A DNA stretch of 57,624 nucleotides. It comes from CAWDPQ01 sp049642465. GTDB lineage: Bacteria; Acidobacteriota; Vicinamibacteria; Vicinamibacterales; 2-12-FULL-66-21. The stretch lies in contig JBAROV010000053.1 in NCBI GenBank assembly GCA_049642465.1, forward strand, positions 1-57,624, given 5' to 3'. Position numbers and translations under genes: made by a program. The notes below the pieces were generated by a model. It ran no database searches. It was not told the origin of the DNA and was given only the letters and a program-made list of their open reading frames with translations. Below are positions 46,031-54,043 of this stretch, one piece after another. Numbering within the stretch: the first letter of the stretch is position 1; each line of letters opens with the position of its first letter.

Positions 46031-47362
46031 ATGTACGCGATCTACAGCGTCCTCACCGTGGCGTTCTTCATCGTGGTGTCGCCGTACTTCCTGTATCAGG
46101 CCATCCGCTATCGCAAGTACATCACGAACCTGCCGCAACGGATGGGATATCTGCCGCTGTCGTTCAATCTCGACGGTGACGAGTCGGTCTGGGTGCACGC
46201 CGTGTCGGTCGGCGAGGTGCTGACCGCGCGCGCGCTGCTGCCGGATTTGCGTGAGCGCTACCCGCGGCTCCGAATCTTTCTCTCGACCACGACGATTACC
46301 GGCCAGCAGATCGCGCGGAACAACCTGCACTTCGTCGACGAAGTCTTCTACTTCCCGTTCGATCTGGGATTCATCGTGAAGCGGACGCTGAGGCTCGTGA
46401 AGCCGCGTCTCTTCATCATGATGGAGACCGAAATCTGGCCCAACCTGCTGCGCGCCTGCCATCGCACCGGCGTGAAAACGATCCTCGTGAACGGCCGGAT
46501 CTCGTCCCGGTCGTTTCCGCGATACCGGCTGGTGCGTCCGTTCTTTCGGCGCGTGCTGCGTCATGTGGATCGGTTCTGCATGCAGAGCGAGGAATCGGCC
46601 AGGCGCATCATCGACATCGGCGCGCCGCGCGATCGGGTGATCGTGACCGGCTCGCTCAAGTTCGATTCGCTCGACGTGCCGGGCGCCGTGGCGGCCGACC
46701 GCGGGCCCAATCGCGTGCTCCGCTACTTCCGAATGGCGCCCGATCGTCCGGTCGTGATCGCCGCATCGACGCTGAAGGGGGAGGAAGAGCCCGTGCTCGA
46801 AGCCTTCCAGCGAATTCGCGCGACGATGACCAACGCGCTCCTCATTATCGCGCCGCGGAAACCCGAGCGGTTCGACGAGGCGGAACGGATCGCCCGCCGT
46901 GCAGGGTGGAAGGTGGCGCGGCGAACCGAACTGCGCGTGGACTCCGAACCACGTCACGACGTCATCATCCTGGACACGATCGGGGAACTGGCTCAGCTCT
47001 ATCAAATCGCGACGGCGGTGTTTGTCGGTGGCAGTCTGGTTGACGCTGGCGGCCACAATATTCTGGAGCCCGCGGTCTTCGGCAAGCCAATTGTGTTTGG
47101 CCCCTACATGCAGAACTTCGCCGAAATCGCGCAGACATTTCTCGACAACGGAGCGGCCATCCAGCTTCGCTCCGGCCGCGAGCTCGAACCAGTGCTCGTT
47201 GAACTCCTCTCCGATCCGGTTCGACGCGCAAGCCTGGGCGCGGCGGCGCGCGCCCTGGTCGAGGCCAACCGCGGCGCACGGGCGAAAAGCCTCGGCGCCA
47301 TCGCCCAACTCATGCCGTCAGACGGCGCAGGCGTGGTCGTGCCGTTCAGGACGTCATTCTGA
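46031..47362 (+). CDS. waaA: 3-deoxy-D-manno-octulosonic acid (Kdo) transferase
   Basis: A 443-residue inner-membrane-bound GT30 enzyme that attaches Kdo residues to lipid IVA. The N-terminal membrane anchor is YSVLTVAFFIVVSPYFLYQA. Family motifs are VWVHAVSVGEVLTARALLP, LFIMMETEIWPNLLR, NGRISSRSFPRY, FVGGSLVDAGGHNILEPA and FGPYMQNFAEIA. It starts the rightward LPS core cluster and is followed 7 nt later by lpxK, which begins with TTG. Confidence 0.95.
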   Translation: MYAIYSVLTVAFFIVVSPYFLYQAIRYRKYITNLPQRMGYLPLSFNLDGDESVWVHAVSVGEVLTARALLPDLRERYPRLRIFLSTTTITGQQIARNNLHFVDEVFYFPFDLGFIVKRTLRLVKPRLFIMMETEIWPNLLRACHRTGVKTILVNGRISSRSFPRYRLVRPFFRRVLRHVDRFCMQSEESARRIIDIGAPRDRVIVTGSLKFDSLDVPGAVAADRGPNRVLRYFRMAPDRPVVIAASTLKGEEEPVLEAFQRIRATMTNALLIIAPRKPERFDEAERIARRAGWKVARRTELRVDSEPRHDVIILDTIGELAQLYQIATAVFVGGSLVDAGGHNILEPAVFGKPIVFGPYMQNFAEIAQTFLDNGAAIQLRSGRELEPVLVELLSDPVRRASLGAAARALVEANRGARAKSLGAIAQLMPSDGAGVVVPFRTSF

Positions 47363-47369
47363 TGACCCA

Positions 47370-48335
47370 TTGCTGAGCACCCTCTACGCGGCTGTGGCGC
47401 GCCGTCGACGTGAGCGGTACGCCCGGCGCCCCGATCTTCGCCGCCGGCTGCGAAACCCCGTGGTGAGCATTGGCAACCTCGCCGTCGGAGGACGCGGCAA
47501 AACCCCCATGACGGCGTGCGTCGCGCGGATGCTGCTCGAAATGGGCGAACGTCCCGCGATTCTCAGTCGCGGGTACGGACGTCGCGACCGCCGCGATGGG
47601 GTCGTGATCGTTCGCGACGCCGAAGGGGTCCGTGCCGACCTGGATCGTGCCGGCGACGAGCCGCTGATGCTGGCGCGTCAACTCTCAGGCGTCGCTGTTC
47701 TTACCTGCGCCGATCGATATCTCGCGGGTCGGCTCGCCGAACACCATCTCGGATCCACGGTACACGTGCTCGACGACGGATTTCAGCATCTTCAGCTGGA
47801 TCGCGATGTGGATCTGCTGATCCTTGCGCGGGCCGACATCGCGCGACCCTGGACGCTGCCCTCAGGACGGCTTCGCGAGCCGCTCGATACCGTCATCGCT
47901 GCGGACGCGATCCTTGCGGCGGATGACGATGTGATCGTGGAACCGGCGGAGGCAGCGCCGCCGATCTTTTCCATACGGAGACAGCCACTCGCCCCGCCGG
48001 AGGATGGGGAGACGGCTCTTGCCGTCGCCGGGATTGCTGAACCCGTTCGCTTCGTCGAGGACCTTCGGTCGGCGGGTTGGGCGGTCGCGGATACGATGTC
48101 GTTTCCGGACCATCATCCGTACAGCGTGCGGGATTTGCGGCAAATCGTCCAGCGGGCGAAGGCCGTCGGGGCGCGCCGCATCGTCACGACAGAAAAAGAC
48201 ATCGTGCGGCTGCTGCGGTTCCGGCCATTTCCGATGCCGATCGTGACGATTCCACTGCGACTGGAGCCCCAGCCGATCGAGGCGTTCAGGGAGTGGCTTT
48301 CAAGCGCGATCCGTGCGGCACGGGACCTCGCATGA
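47370..48335 (+). CDS. lpxK: Tetraacyldisaccharide 4'-kinase
   Basis: A 321-residue membrane-associated kinase that phosphorylates the lipid A precursor at the 4' position. The P-loop GGRGKTP begins near residue 40, followed by ILSRGYGRRDRRDGV, GDEPLMLARQ and VLDDGFQHLQLDRDVDLL. The start is TTG at 47370, the first in-frame start after waaA; the ATG at 47362 gives only four codons. The frame continues upstream within waaA but is shadow. The stop overlaps the next gene's ATG. Confidence 0.9.
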   Translation: MLSTLYAAVARRRRERYARRPDLRRRLRNPVVSIGNLAVGGRGKTPMTACVARMLLEMGERPAILSRGYGRRDRRDGVVIVRDAEGVRADLDRAGDEPLMLARQLSGVAVLTCADRYLAGRLAEHHLGSTVHVLDDGFQHLQLDRDVDLLILARADIARPWTLPSGRLREPLDTVIAADAILAADDDVIVEPAEAAPPIFSIRRQPLAPPEDGETALAVAGIAEPVRFVEDLRSAGWAVADTMSFPDHHPYSVRDLRQIVQRAKAVGARRIVTTEKDIVRLLRFRPFPMPIVTIPLRLEPQPIEAFREWLSSAIRAARDLA

Positions 48336-49279
48336 GCGATCGACCAACGATTCAGCATCGCCTCGAATACCTTGGCGTTCGCGCGGTCGTGGCGCTCGTT
48401 CGCGTGCTGCCCATGCGTCTCGTGCTGGCGGCGGGTACGCTGCTTGGCCGCGCGTTTTACACCTTCGACGGCCCTCACCGGCGCCTCGCGATCGGCAATC
48501 TCATCGCATCCTTCCCGTTCCGAGCGGCGTCCGAGTGCCGCGCGATTGCCAGGGACATGTTCTCGCATTTCGGTCGGTTGCTGATGGTCCTCCTGAAGTT
48601 CAGCACCATGTCGCGCGAGCAGATGCTTGCGCACGTCGAGTTCGAGGGTGAGGAGCGGGTGGTGGCGGCGCATCACCAGGGGAAGGGTGTGCTGCTCTTC
48701 ACAGGGCACTTTGGTTTCTGGGAGATCAACGCGCTCGTCCACGCGCTGGCGATGCAGCCGATCGCGGTGCTCGCGCGGCCGCTCGACAATCCGCTGCTGC
48801 ACGAGTTGCTCGAATCGGTTCGCCGATCGACCGGCAACGCCGTGATTTACCGTCGAGGTGCACTGCGTCGCGTGTTGCGCGCGCTCGCGGAAAACCAGGC
48901 GGTCGCTATCCTTATTGATCAGCATATTCAGACGAGCGATGCGGTCTACGTCGATTTCTTCGACCGTCCAGCGGCAACAACCTCGGCTTTGGCGGCGTTG
49001 GCGCTCCGCACCGGCGCGCCTGTCGTACCGGTGTTTGCCTTGCCGCAGCCGGGCGGGCGATTCCGGATGGTCTACGAACATCCGGTCGATCCCCCGAGGG
49101 GCGAAGGACCGGATGCCATTCGTGAGTTCACGCAGCGGTGCACCGACGTGCTGGAGATGTACGTTCGCCGCTATCCAGAGTTGTGGCTCTGGATGCATCG
49201 GCGATGGCGGGATGTGGAAGGACGGAGCGCGAACGTGGGCGGGATGTTCCCGGCGGCGCGCAACGAAGAATCGTTGTGA
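48332..49279 (+). CDS. Lipid A biosynthesis lauroyl/acyl-transferase-like (LpxL/HtrB family)
   Basis: A 315-residue LPLAT-family acyltransferase adding secondary acyl chains to Kdo-lipid A. The catalytic HX4E motif is GHFGFWE, with His126 and Glu131. Other signs are DGPHRRLAIGNLIASFPFRA, the RRGALRRVLRALAEN stretch and VDFFDRPAATTSALAALALR. The N-terminal helix region anchors it to the inner membrane. The ATG overlaps the lpxK stop and its own end overlaps the waaF GTG. Which acyl position it fills cannot be told. Confidence 0.87.
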   Translation: MSDRPTIQHRLEYLGVRAVVALVRVLPMRLVLAAGTLLGRAFYTFDGPHRRLAIGNLIASFPFRAASECRAIARDMFSHFGRLLMVLLKFSTMSREQMLAHVEFEGEERVVAAHHQGKGVLLFTGHFGFWEINALVHALAMQPIAVLARPLDNPLLHELLESVRRSTGNAVIYRRGALRRVLRALAENQAVAILIDQHIQTSDAVYVDFFDRPAATTSALAALALRTGAPVVPVFALPQPGGRFRMVYEHPVDPPRGEGPDAIREFTQRCTDVLEMYVRRYPELWLWMHRRWRDVEGRSANVGGMFPAARNEESL

Positions 49280-50325
49280 GGGTTGAGGCTTTCGATCCCG
49301 GAACGGTGACGCGGGTGGTCGTGCGCGCACCCAATTGGCTGGGTGATGCCGTCATGGCGCTGCCGGCGATGGCTGCGGTGCGACGGACGTTTCCGCGCTC
49401 AACGCTCGTCGTCGCGGCGCTGCCGTCGATTGCGCCACTGTTTGAAGAAATGACATCGGCGGCTCCCGATGAAGTGATCAAGATCGAGCGGCGAGCCGAG
49501 ATAGCTCACCTTCGAAACGGCCGCTTCGACTTGGCGATCCTGCTGCCGAATTCCTTTCGTTCGGCGTGGGTGGCGAAGCGTGCTGGGATTCCGCACCGAT
49601 GGGGCGTCGCCGCGAGTGCACGACGGATGCTGCTGACACGAGCGGTGCGCGCAACGAAGGGGAAGGTCCATCAATCCGCGCGGTATCTCGCATTAATGGA
49701 AAGGCTCGGCATCACCGGGACCGATGATCTGCCACGTATTTCGCTGACGCCACCCACCGCCGCGCGCGCGCGCAGTCTGTTGTCGAACTACGGCATCGAT
49801 CCATCAACCAAGCTCGTGGGATTCGCACCGGGGGCCGCGTACGGACACGCCAAACGCTGGCCGCCCGCGCGAGTCGCCCAGGTGATCGCGCGACTGAACG
49901 AGCGCGGCGCCACGGGCGTCCTCGTCGGCGCCGCCGACGATCGCGATGCGGGCCGTGAGATAGAATCGGCGCTGCCGGGGTCCGCTGGCATCGTGAACCT
50001 CATTGGGCGAACAGACCTGAGGCTGCTGGCCGGGGTCCTCGAACGGTGCCAGGTCTTCGTGTCAAATGATTCCGGATCCATGCACCTGGCGGCGGCGCTG
50101 GGCGTACCCGTGGTCGCGATTTTCGGTCCTACCGACGAACGCGTGACGGCGCCGCTCGGCAGTCACGACGTCCTGCTCGAACAGGTATTCTGCCGTCCTT
50201 GCATGTTGCGAGACTGTCCAATCGATCATCGCTGTATGAAACGCATCAGTGTCGATCGCGTGTTTGCCGCTGCCGCCGACAGGCTGCGGTTGGACCGGTC
50301 GGAACCGTCAGCCGAAAGGGCGTAA
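49276..50325 (+). CDS. waaF: ADP-heptose:LPS heptosyltransferase II
   Basis: A 349-residue GT9 glycosyltransferase adding heptose to the inner core. Motifs: APNWLGDAVMALPAMAAVRR, PNSFRSAWVAKRAGIPHRWG, GFAPGAAYGHAKRWP and FVSNDSGSMHLAAALGVPVV, with the C-terminal Cys cluster CRPCMLRDCPIDHRC. The GTG at 49276 overlaps the acyltransferase stop (GTGA). Part of the tightly packed LPS operon. Confidence 0.92.
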   Translation: MRVEAFDPGTVTRVVVRAPNWLGDAVMALPAMAAVRRTFPRSTLVVAALPSIAPLFEEMTSAAPDEVIKIERRAEIAHLRNGRFDLAILLPNSFRSAWVAKRAGIPHRWGVAASARRMLLTRAVRATKGKVHQSARYLALMERLGITGTDDLPRISLTPPTAARARSLLSNYGIDPSTKLVGFAPGAAYGHAKRWPPARVAQVIARLNERGATGVLVGAADDRDAGREIESALPGSAGIVNLIGRTDLRLLAGVLERCQVFVSNDSGSMHLAAALGVPVVAIFGPTDERVTAPLGSHDVLLEQVFCRPCMLRDCPIDHRCMKRISVDRVFAAAADRLRLDRSEPSAERA

Positions 50326-50334
50326 CCGTCAATC

Positions 50335-50898
50335 ATGAGACCGGCCGTGTTCGTGGATCGCGATGGCACGTTGCTCGAGGAGGCGGGCTACCTCGATCGA
50401 CTGGAACGTCTGGTCTTCTTTCCGTTCGCGATCGACGCGGTCAGGCTGCTGAACCGTGCGAACTATGCTGTCGTCGTCGTGACAAACCAGTCCGGAATCG
50501 CCCGCGGCATGTACCGCGAGTCGTTCGTCAACGAGGCGCACGCGGTGATCAAAACCAGGATGGCTGAAGGAGGGGCACGAGTGGACGGCTTCTACTATTG
50601 CCCGCACCATCCCGATGCGACCGTGCCGGAATTCAAGCGCGACTGCGACTGCAGGAAGCCGGCCCCGGGCATGCTCCTCGCGGCCGCTCGCGACCTCACT
50701 CTCGATCTCACGCGATCGTTCAGCATCGGCGATAAATGGACCGACGTTGCTGTAGGCACTGCCGCAGGGGCACGAGGCGTCCTCGTGCGCACCGGCTACG
50801 GTCGCTCGACCGAGGTTGCTCTTCCGACACACGTCACTCCCGCGTCCGTAGAGGACAATCTCATCGCCGCGGTCGCCTGGATCCTGCGGCAATCATGA
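50335..50898 (+). CDS. gmhB: D-glycero-beta-D-manno-heptose 1,7-bisphosphate 7-phosphatase
   Basis: A 187-residue HAD phosphatase that removes the 7-phosphate in ADP-heptose synthesis. The HAD motif FVDRDGTLLEEAGYL supplies Asp8 and Asp10. A zinc loop is YYCPHHPD... CDCRKP, typical of GmhB. Motif IV is IGDKWTDVAVG. Normal length. It overlaps rfaE1 by ATGA. Confidence 0.94.
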   Translation: MRPAVFVDRDGTLLEEAGYLDRLERLVFFPFAIDAVRLLNRANYAVVVVTNQSGIARGMYRESFVNEAHAVIKTRMAEGGARVDGFYYCPHHPDATVPEFKRDCDCRKPAPGMLLAAARDLTLDLTRSFSIGDKWTDVAVGTAAGARGVLVRTGYGRSTEVALPTHVTPASVEDNLIAAVAWILRQS

Positions 50899-52007
50899 AG
50901 CGCACGCCACCTGCCGGAAGCAGGTCCTTCGACAGGGCTCAGGGCAGGCCCTTCGACAGGGCTCAGGGCGGGCCCTTCGACAGGGCTCAGGGCAGGCCCA
51001 ATCCTGACCGGCTGCTCGAACTGATCGACACCTTTGCCGGCATCCGGGTCGCGGTATTTGGCGACCTCATCGTTGACGAATTCATCTACGGGCAGATCTC
51101 GCGCGTATCGCGCGAGGCGCCGGTCCTCATCCTCGAATACGACTCGACAGAAATCGTTCCCGGCGGTGCCGGCAATGCGGCAAACAACGTGGCCGCGCTC
51201 GGCGGACGCGCGCTGGCGCTTGGCGTCGCCGGAGACGATGAGCAGGGAAGCCGGTTGCTCGACGTGCTGGGGAGGACGGTCGATTCGGCGCACGTCGTGC
51301 GTTCGACAGTAATGAAAACCCCGACCAAAACCCGCATTCTGGCGGGCGGTGTGCACTCGGCCAAGCAGCAAGTGGTGCGCATCGATCGTGCGGCGAGATC
51401 CCCAATGTCAGATGCCGATCGAAAAGCCATCGAGGTCCGGTTGAACGCAGCCATGGCTCGGTGTCAGGCACTGATCGTGTCGGACTACGGCAGCGGCCTG
51501 GTCACGCCTGCGCTCGTGGCTGGTGCTCGGCGTCGGCTTCGCGGACCTGGCAGGCGGCAACCACCGGTGCTCGTCGATTCCCGCCACTCGCTGCTGGAGT
51601 TCCGCAACATGAGCGCCTGCACGCCCAACGAATCGGAAGTGGAGCAGTTGTTCGGCACGAAAATTGGAGAAGATGTGCGCGTTCTCGAGAAGGCTGGCCG
51701 CGATATCCTGACCCGAACGAAGGCGGAGGCCGTGCTCATCACGCGTGGCAGCCGGGGCATGGCGCTCTTCCAGCCGAAGCAGGAGACCCTGCACATCCCC
51801 ATTTACGGGTCCGACCAGATTGCCGACGTCACCGGTGCCGGCGACACCGTCATCGCAACGATGACGCTGACGCTCGCTGCCGGAGGCACGTTCGAAGAGG
51901 CCGCACGCCTGGCGAACTACGCCGGTGGCCTGGTCGTGATGAAGCGGGGCACAGCCACCGTCACGGCTGATGAACTGCGGAACGCGGTCGCGTCGGATCG
52001 CGGGTGA
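50895..52007 (+). CDS. rfaE1: D-glycero-beta-D-manno-heptose-7-phosphate kinase (RfaE domain I) with repeat insertion
   Basis: A 370-residue ribokinase-family kinase phosphorylating heptose 7-phosphate. The PfkB motifs are GGAGNAANNVAALGG and DVTGAGDTVIATMTL, with substrate strands FGDLIVDEFIYGQISRVSRE. It is the kinase half only; the nucleotidyltransferase half is separate in the next gene, unlike fused HldE. Residues 10-34 (FDRAQGRP repeated) are encoded by three exact 24-nt copies of the dispersed element, so the N-terminus is extended and repetitive. The start overlaps gmhB. Confidence 0.9.
   Translation: MKRTPPAGSRSFDRAQGRPFDRAQGGPFDRAQGRPNPDRLLELIDTFAGIRVAVFGDLIVDEFIYGQISRVSREAPVLILEYDSTEIVPGGAGNAANNVAALGGRALALGVAGDDEQGSRLLDVLGRTVDSAHVVRSTVMKTPTKTRILAGGVHSAKQQVVRIDRAARSPMSDADRKAIEVRLNAAMARCQALIVSDYGSGLVTPALVAGARRRLRGPGRRQPPVLVDSRHSLLEFRNMSACTPNESEVEQLFGTKIGEDVRVLEKAGRDILTRTKAEAVLITRGSRGMALFQPKQETLHIPIYGSDQIADVTGAGDTVIATMTLTLAAGGTFEEAARLANYAGGLVVMKRGTATVTADELRNAVASDRG
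50923..50999. repeat. Triple tandem 24-nt dispersed element in rfaE1
   Basis: Units 50923-50946, 50947-50970 and 50971-50994 share CCTTCGACAGGGCTCAGGGC and differ at one or two bases; a partial unit follows. Because 24 is a multiple of three, the copies preserve the frame and code for FDRAQGRP/FDRAQGGP/FDRAQGRP. Confidence 0.88.
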
Positions 52008-52008
52008 C

Positions 52009-52026
52009 GACCAAAGACCAAAGACC
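52009..52026. repeat. GACCAAA heptamer array
   Basis: Two and a half copies of GACCAAA fill the 22-nt gap between rfaE1 and rfaE2. The same units occur at 28175-28188, 24 kb away. Confidence 0.7.
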
Positions 52027-52029
52027 TCG

Positions 52030-52515
52030 ATGGCACAGATCGTCACGCGTGACGCGCTCGTGGAGCTGCTCGACGCCGATCGGCGTGCAGGCCGGACCAT
52101 CGCCTTCGCCAACGGCTGCTTCGATCTTCTCCACGTCGGACATATCCGATATCTGCAGGCGGCTTCACGCGAAGCGGACCGGCTGGTGGTCGCGGTCAAC
52201 GACGACCGCACGGCAAGCCGAAAAGGACGCGGCCGCCCAATTCTTTCAGCGCCGGATCGCGCCGAACTCGTCGCCGCGCTGCGCGGCGTCGACTACGTCA
52301 TCATCTTCCCGGAAGCCACGGTCGGTCCGCTCCTGATGCTGCTCAAGCCGGACGTCCACTGCAAAGGCACCGATTACAGCGTGGAGACCGTCCCCGAGCG
52401 GGACACCGTGCGCGCCTACGGCGGGCGCATCGCGATCGTCGGCGATCCCAAGGATCACTCGACGCGCGATCTCCTGAAGCGGATTGAGCAGGGGGCCAGC
52501 GGGCCCTGTTCATGA
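52030..52515 (+). CDS. rfaE2: D-glycero-beta-D-manno-heptose 1-phosphate adenylyltransferase (RfaE domain II)
   Basis: A 161-residue cytidylyltransferase-like enzyme making ADP-heptose. The nucleotide-binding motif FANGCFDLLHVGHIRYLQAA (HVGH at residues 35-38) and VAVNDDRTASRKGRGRPILS are present. Length is normal for the free domain. The start at 52030 is chosen after the heptamer array; the frame upstream is shadow. It overlaps waaC by ATGA. Confidence 0.93.
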   Translation: MAQIVTRDALVELLDADRRAGRTIAFANGCFDLLHVGHIRYLQAASREADRLVVAVNDDRTASRKGRGRPILSAPDRAELVAALRGVDYVIIFPEATVGPLLMLLKPDVHCKGTDYSVETVPERDTVRAYGGRIAIVGDPKDHSTRDLLKRIEQGASGPCS

Positions 52516-53516
52516 ACGTTCTGATCGTCAGGATCGGCTCGCTCGGCGACGTGGTCCATGCGATTCCGGCGGCGGCCGCGCTGCGGCGCGCGCTGCCCCA
52601 GAGCCGCATCGATTGGCTGGTCGACGCGCGGCACCGCGACATTGTCGATCTCGTCACCGTGATCGATCACGTCATTCCGCTTGAAGCCCCGACGCCGCGG
52701 GCGTGGCTGAGAGTTGTGCGTGAGCTGCACGCGGGCCGCTACGACGTGGCGCTCGATTTTCAGGGCCTCATGAAGTCCGCGGTGCTCGCCCGCGCATCGG
52801 GTGCGAAGCGGGTGGCGGGCTTTTCGCTCTGGCACCTGCGCGAGAAGAGCGCGCGCCCGTTCTACACGTCCGCGGAGAAGGCCGAGGGCGGCCACGCGAT
52901 TCGCAAGAATCTGCGGCTGCTCCGTGCGATCGGGATCAACGAGGACGATCGCATCGAGTTCCCGCTGGCGGGGTGCGAGTCACCAGTTATCGGGGCGTTG
53001 CGCGCGATGATCGGCGCTGCCCGTTTCGCGCTGATCAATCCTGGCGCCGCCTGGCCCAACAAACGCTGGCCTGCCGAACGTTTCGGGGCGCTCGCGGCGT
53101 TCGTGCGTGACGTCTGCGCCCTGACACCGGTCGTCCTATGGGGACCCGGAGAAGCACCGCTGGCAGAGGCCGTCGTGAGTGCTTCGCAGGGCGCTGGCGT
53201 TCTCGCGCCACCGACCTCGGTCCGGGATCTTGTCGCGATGAGTCGTGCGGCCGATCTGCTGGTGGCGGGCGACACCGGTCCGCTGCATATCGCGACCGCT
53301 GTCGGCACACCGACTGTCAGCCTCTTCGGCCCGACGTTTCCGGAGCGGAACGGTCCCTGGTCGGAGGATGACGTCTTCGTCTCACGCGCGGATCGTTGCG
53401 GCTGTCACCGCGCTCGACGCTGCCATCAATCCGCCTGGTGCCTGGACGACGTCTCGGTGGCGGAAGTGTGCGCCGCCGTGCAGCGTCGGCTGAGCGTCGG
53501 GAGCACGCGTGGGTGA
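52512..53516 (+). CDS. waaC: Lipopolysaccharide heptosyltransferase (WaaC-like)
   Basis: A 334-residue GT9 glycosyltransferase. Motifs: IVRIGSLGDVVHAIPAAAAL, FQGLMKSAVLARASGAKRV, NPGAAWPNKRWPAERFG, and VAGDTGPLHIATAVGTPTVS followed by CGCHRARRCHQSAWC. It adds the first heptose to Kdo. WaaC and WaaF identities are assigned by order and motif quality, so the two could be swapped. It is followed by an overlapping methyltransferase-like gene. Confidence 0.87.
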   Translation: MNVLIVRIGSLGDVVHAIPAAAALRRALPQSRIDWLVDARHRDIVDLVTVIDHVIPLEAPTPRAWLRVVRELHAGRYDVALDFQGLMKSAVLARASGAKRVAGFSLWHLREKSARPFYTSAEKAEGGHAIRKNLRLLRAIGINEDDRIEFPLAGCESPVIGALRAMIGAARFALINPGAAWPNKRWPAERFGALAAFVRDVCALTPVVLWGPGEAPLAEAVVSASQGAGVLAPPTSVRDLVAMSRAADLLVAGDTGPLHIATAVGTPTVSLFGPTFPERNGPWSEDDVFVSRADRCGCHRARRCHQSAWCLDDVSVAEVCAAVQRRLSVGSTRG

Positions 53517-54039
53517 CGTGGGTAGCTTTCAGCACATCATCGAGCTGATCTCGAGGCGACGGGTGACCGCGAGTTTCGTCCTGAGTGTGTTTGTGCTCTG
53601 GCTTGCGAACCCGACGCCTCGTTCCCTCACCATTGGCGCCCTCGTCGCGACGATCGGCGAAGGGATCCGCCTCTGGGCCGCGGGTCATCTCGAGAAAGGA
53701 CGTGAGGTCACCGCGTCCGGGCCATACGCCTTCACCCGTCATCCGCTCTATCTCGGCTCAGCGATCATCGGTGCCGGTATGGCGGTCGCCTCGGCCAACC
53801 TGGTCGCCGCGTCTGTCGTTGTGGTGTTTCTCGCAATCAGCCTGGGCGCCGCGATCCGTACAGAGGAGGCGCACCTCACGGAGAAGTTCGGTCATCAGTA
53901 CCCCGCCTACCGCGCCGGACACACCCCAATGGTGGCTCGCCGCTTCAGCCTCGCGCGAGCAATCCGGAATCGGGAGTATCGCGCTGTCGCGGGACTGGTC
54001 GTGGTGCTGGCCCTGCTCGCCTGGAAAGCGTGGCACTGA
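53509..54039 (+). CDS. Isoprenylcysteine/phospholipid methyltransferase-like membrane protein
   Basis: A 176-residue inner-membrane protein of the ICMT/PEMT type. The core motif GPYAFTRHPLYLGSAIIGAG and a C-terminal EEAHLTEKFGHQYPAYRAG match the SAM-binding region of this superfamily. About four membrane segments can be read. The start is a GTG overlapping the waaC stop by 8 nt; a second GTG is 9 nt downstream. Substrate unknown, perhaps a lipid or isoprenoid. Confidence 0.8.
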   Translation: MGDVGSFQHIIELISRRRVTASFVLSVFVLWLANPTPRSLTIGALVATIGEGIRLWAAGHLEKGREVTASGPYAFTRHPLYLGSAIIGAGMAVASANLVAASVVVVFLAISLGAAIRTEEAHLTEKFGHQYPAYRAGHTPMVARRFSLARAIRNREYRAVAGLVVVLALLAWKAWH

Positions 54040-54043
54040 CGGG

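Noticed and set aside
46899..47369. Long N-terminal extension of lpxK inside waaA
   Set aside because: It is an out-of-frame shadow of waaA; the LpxK start motif begins only at the TTG at 47370.
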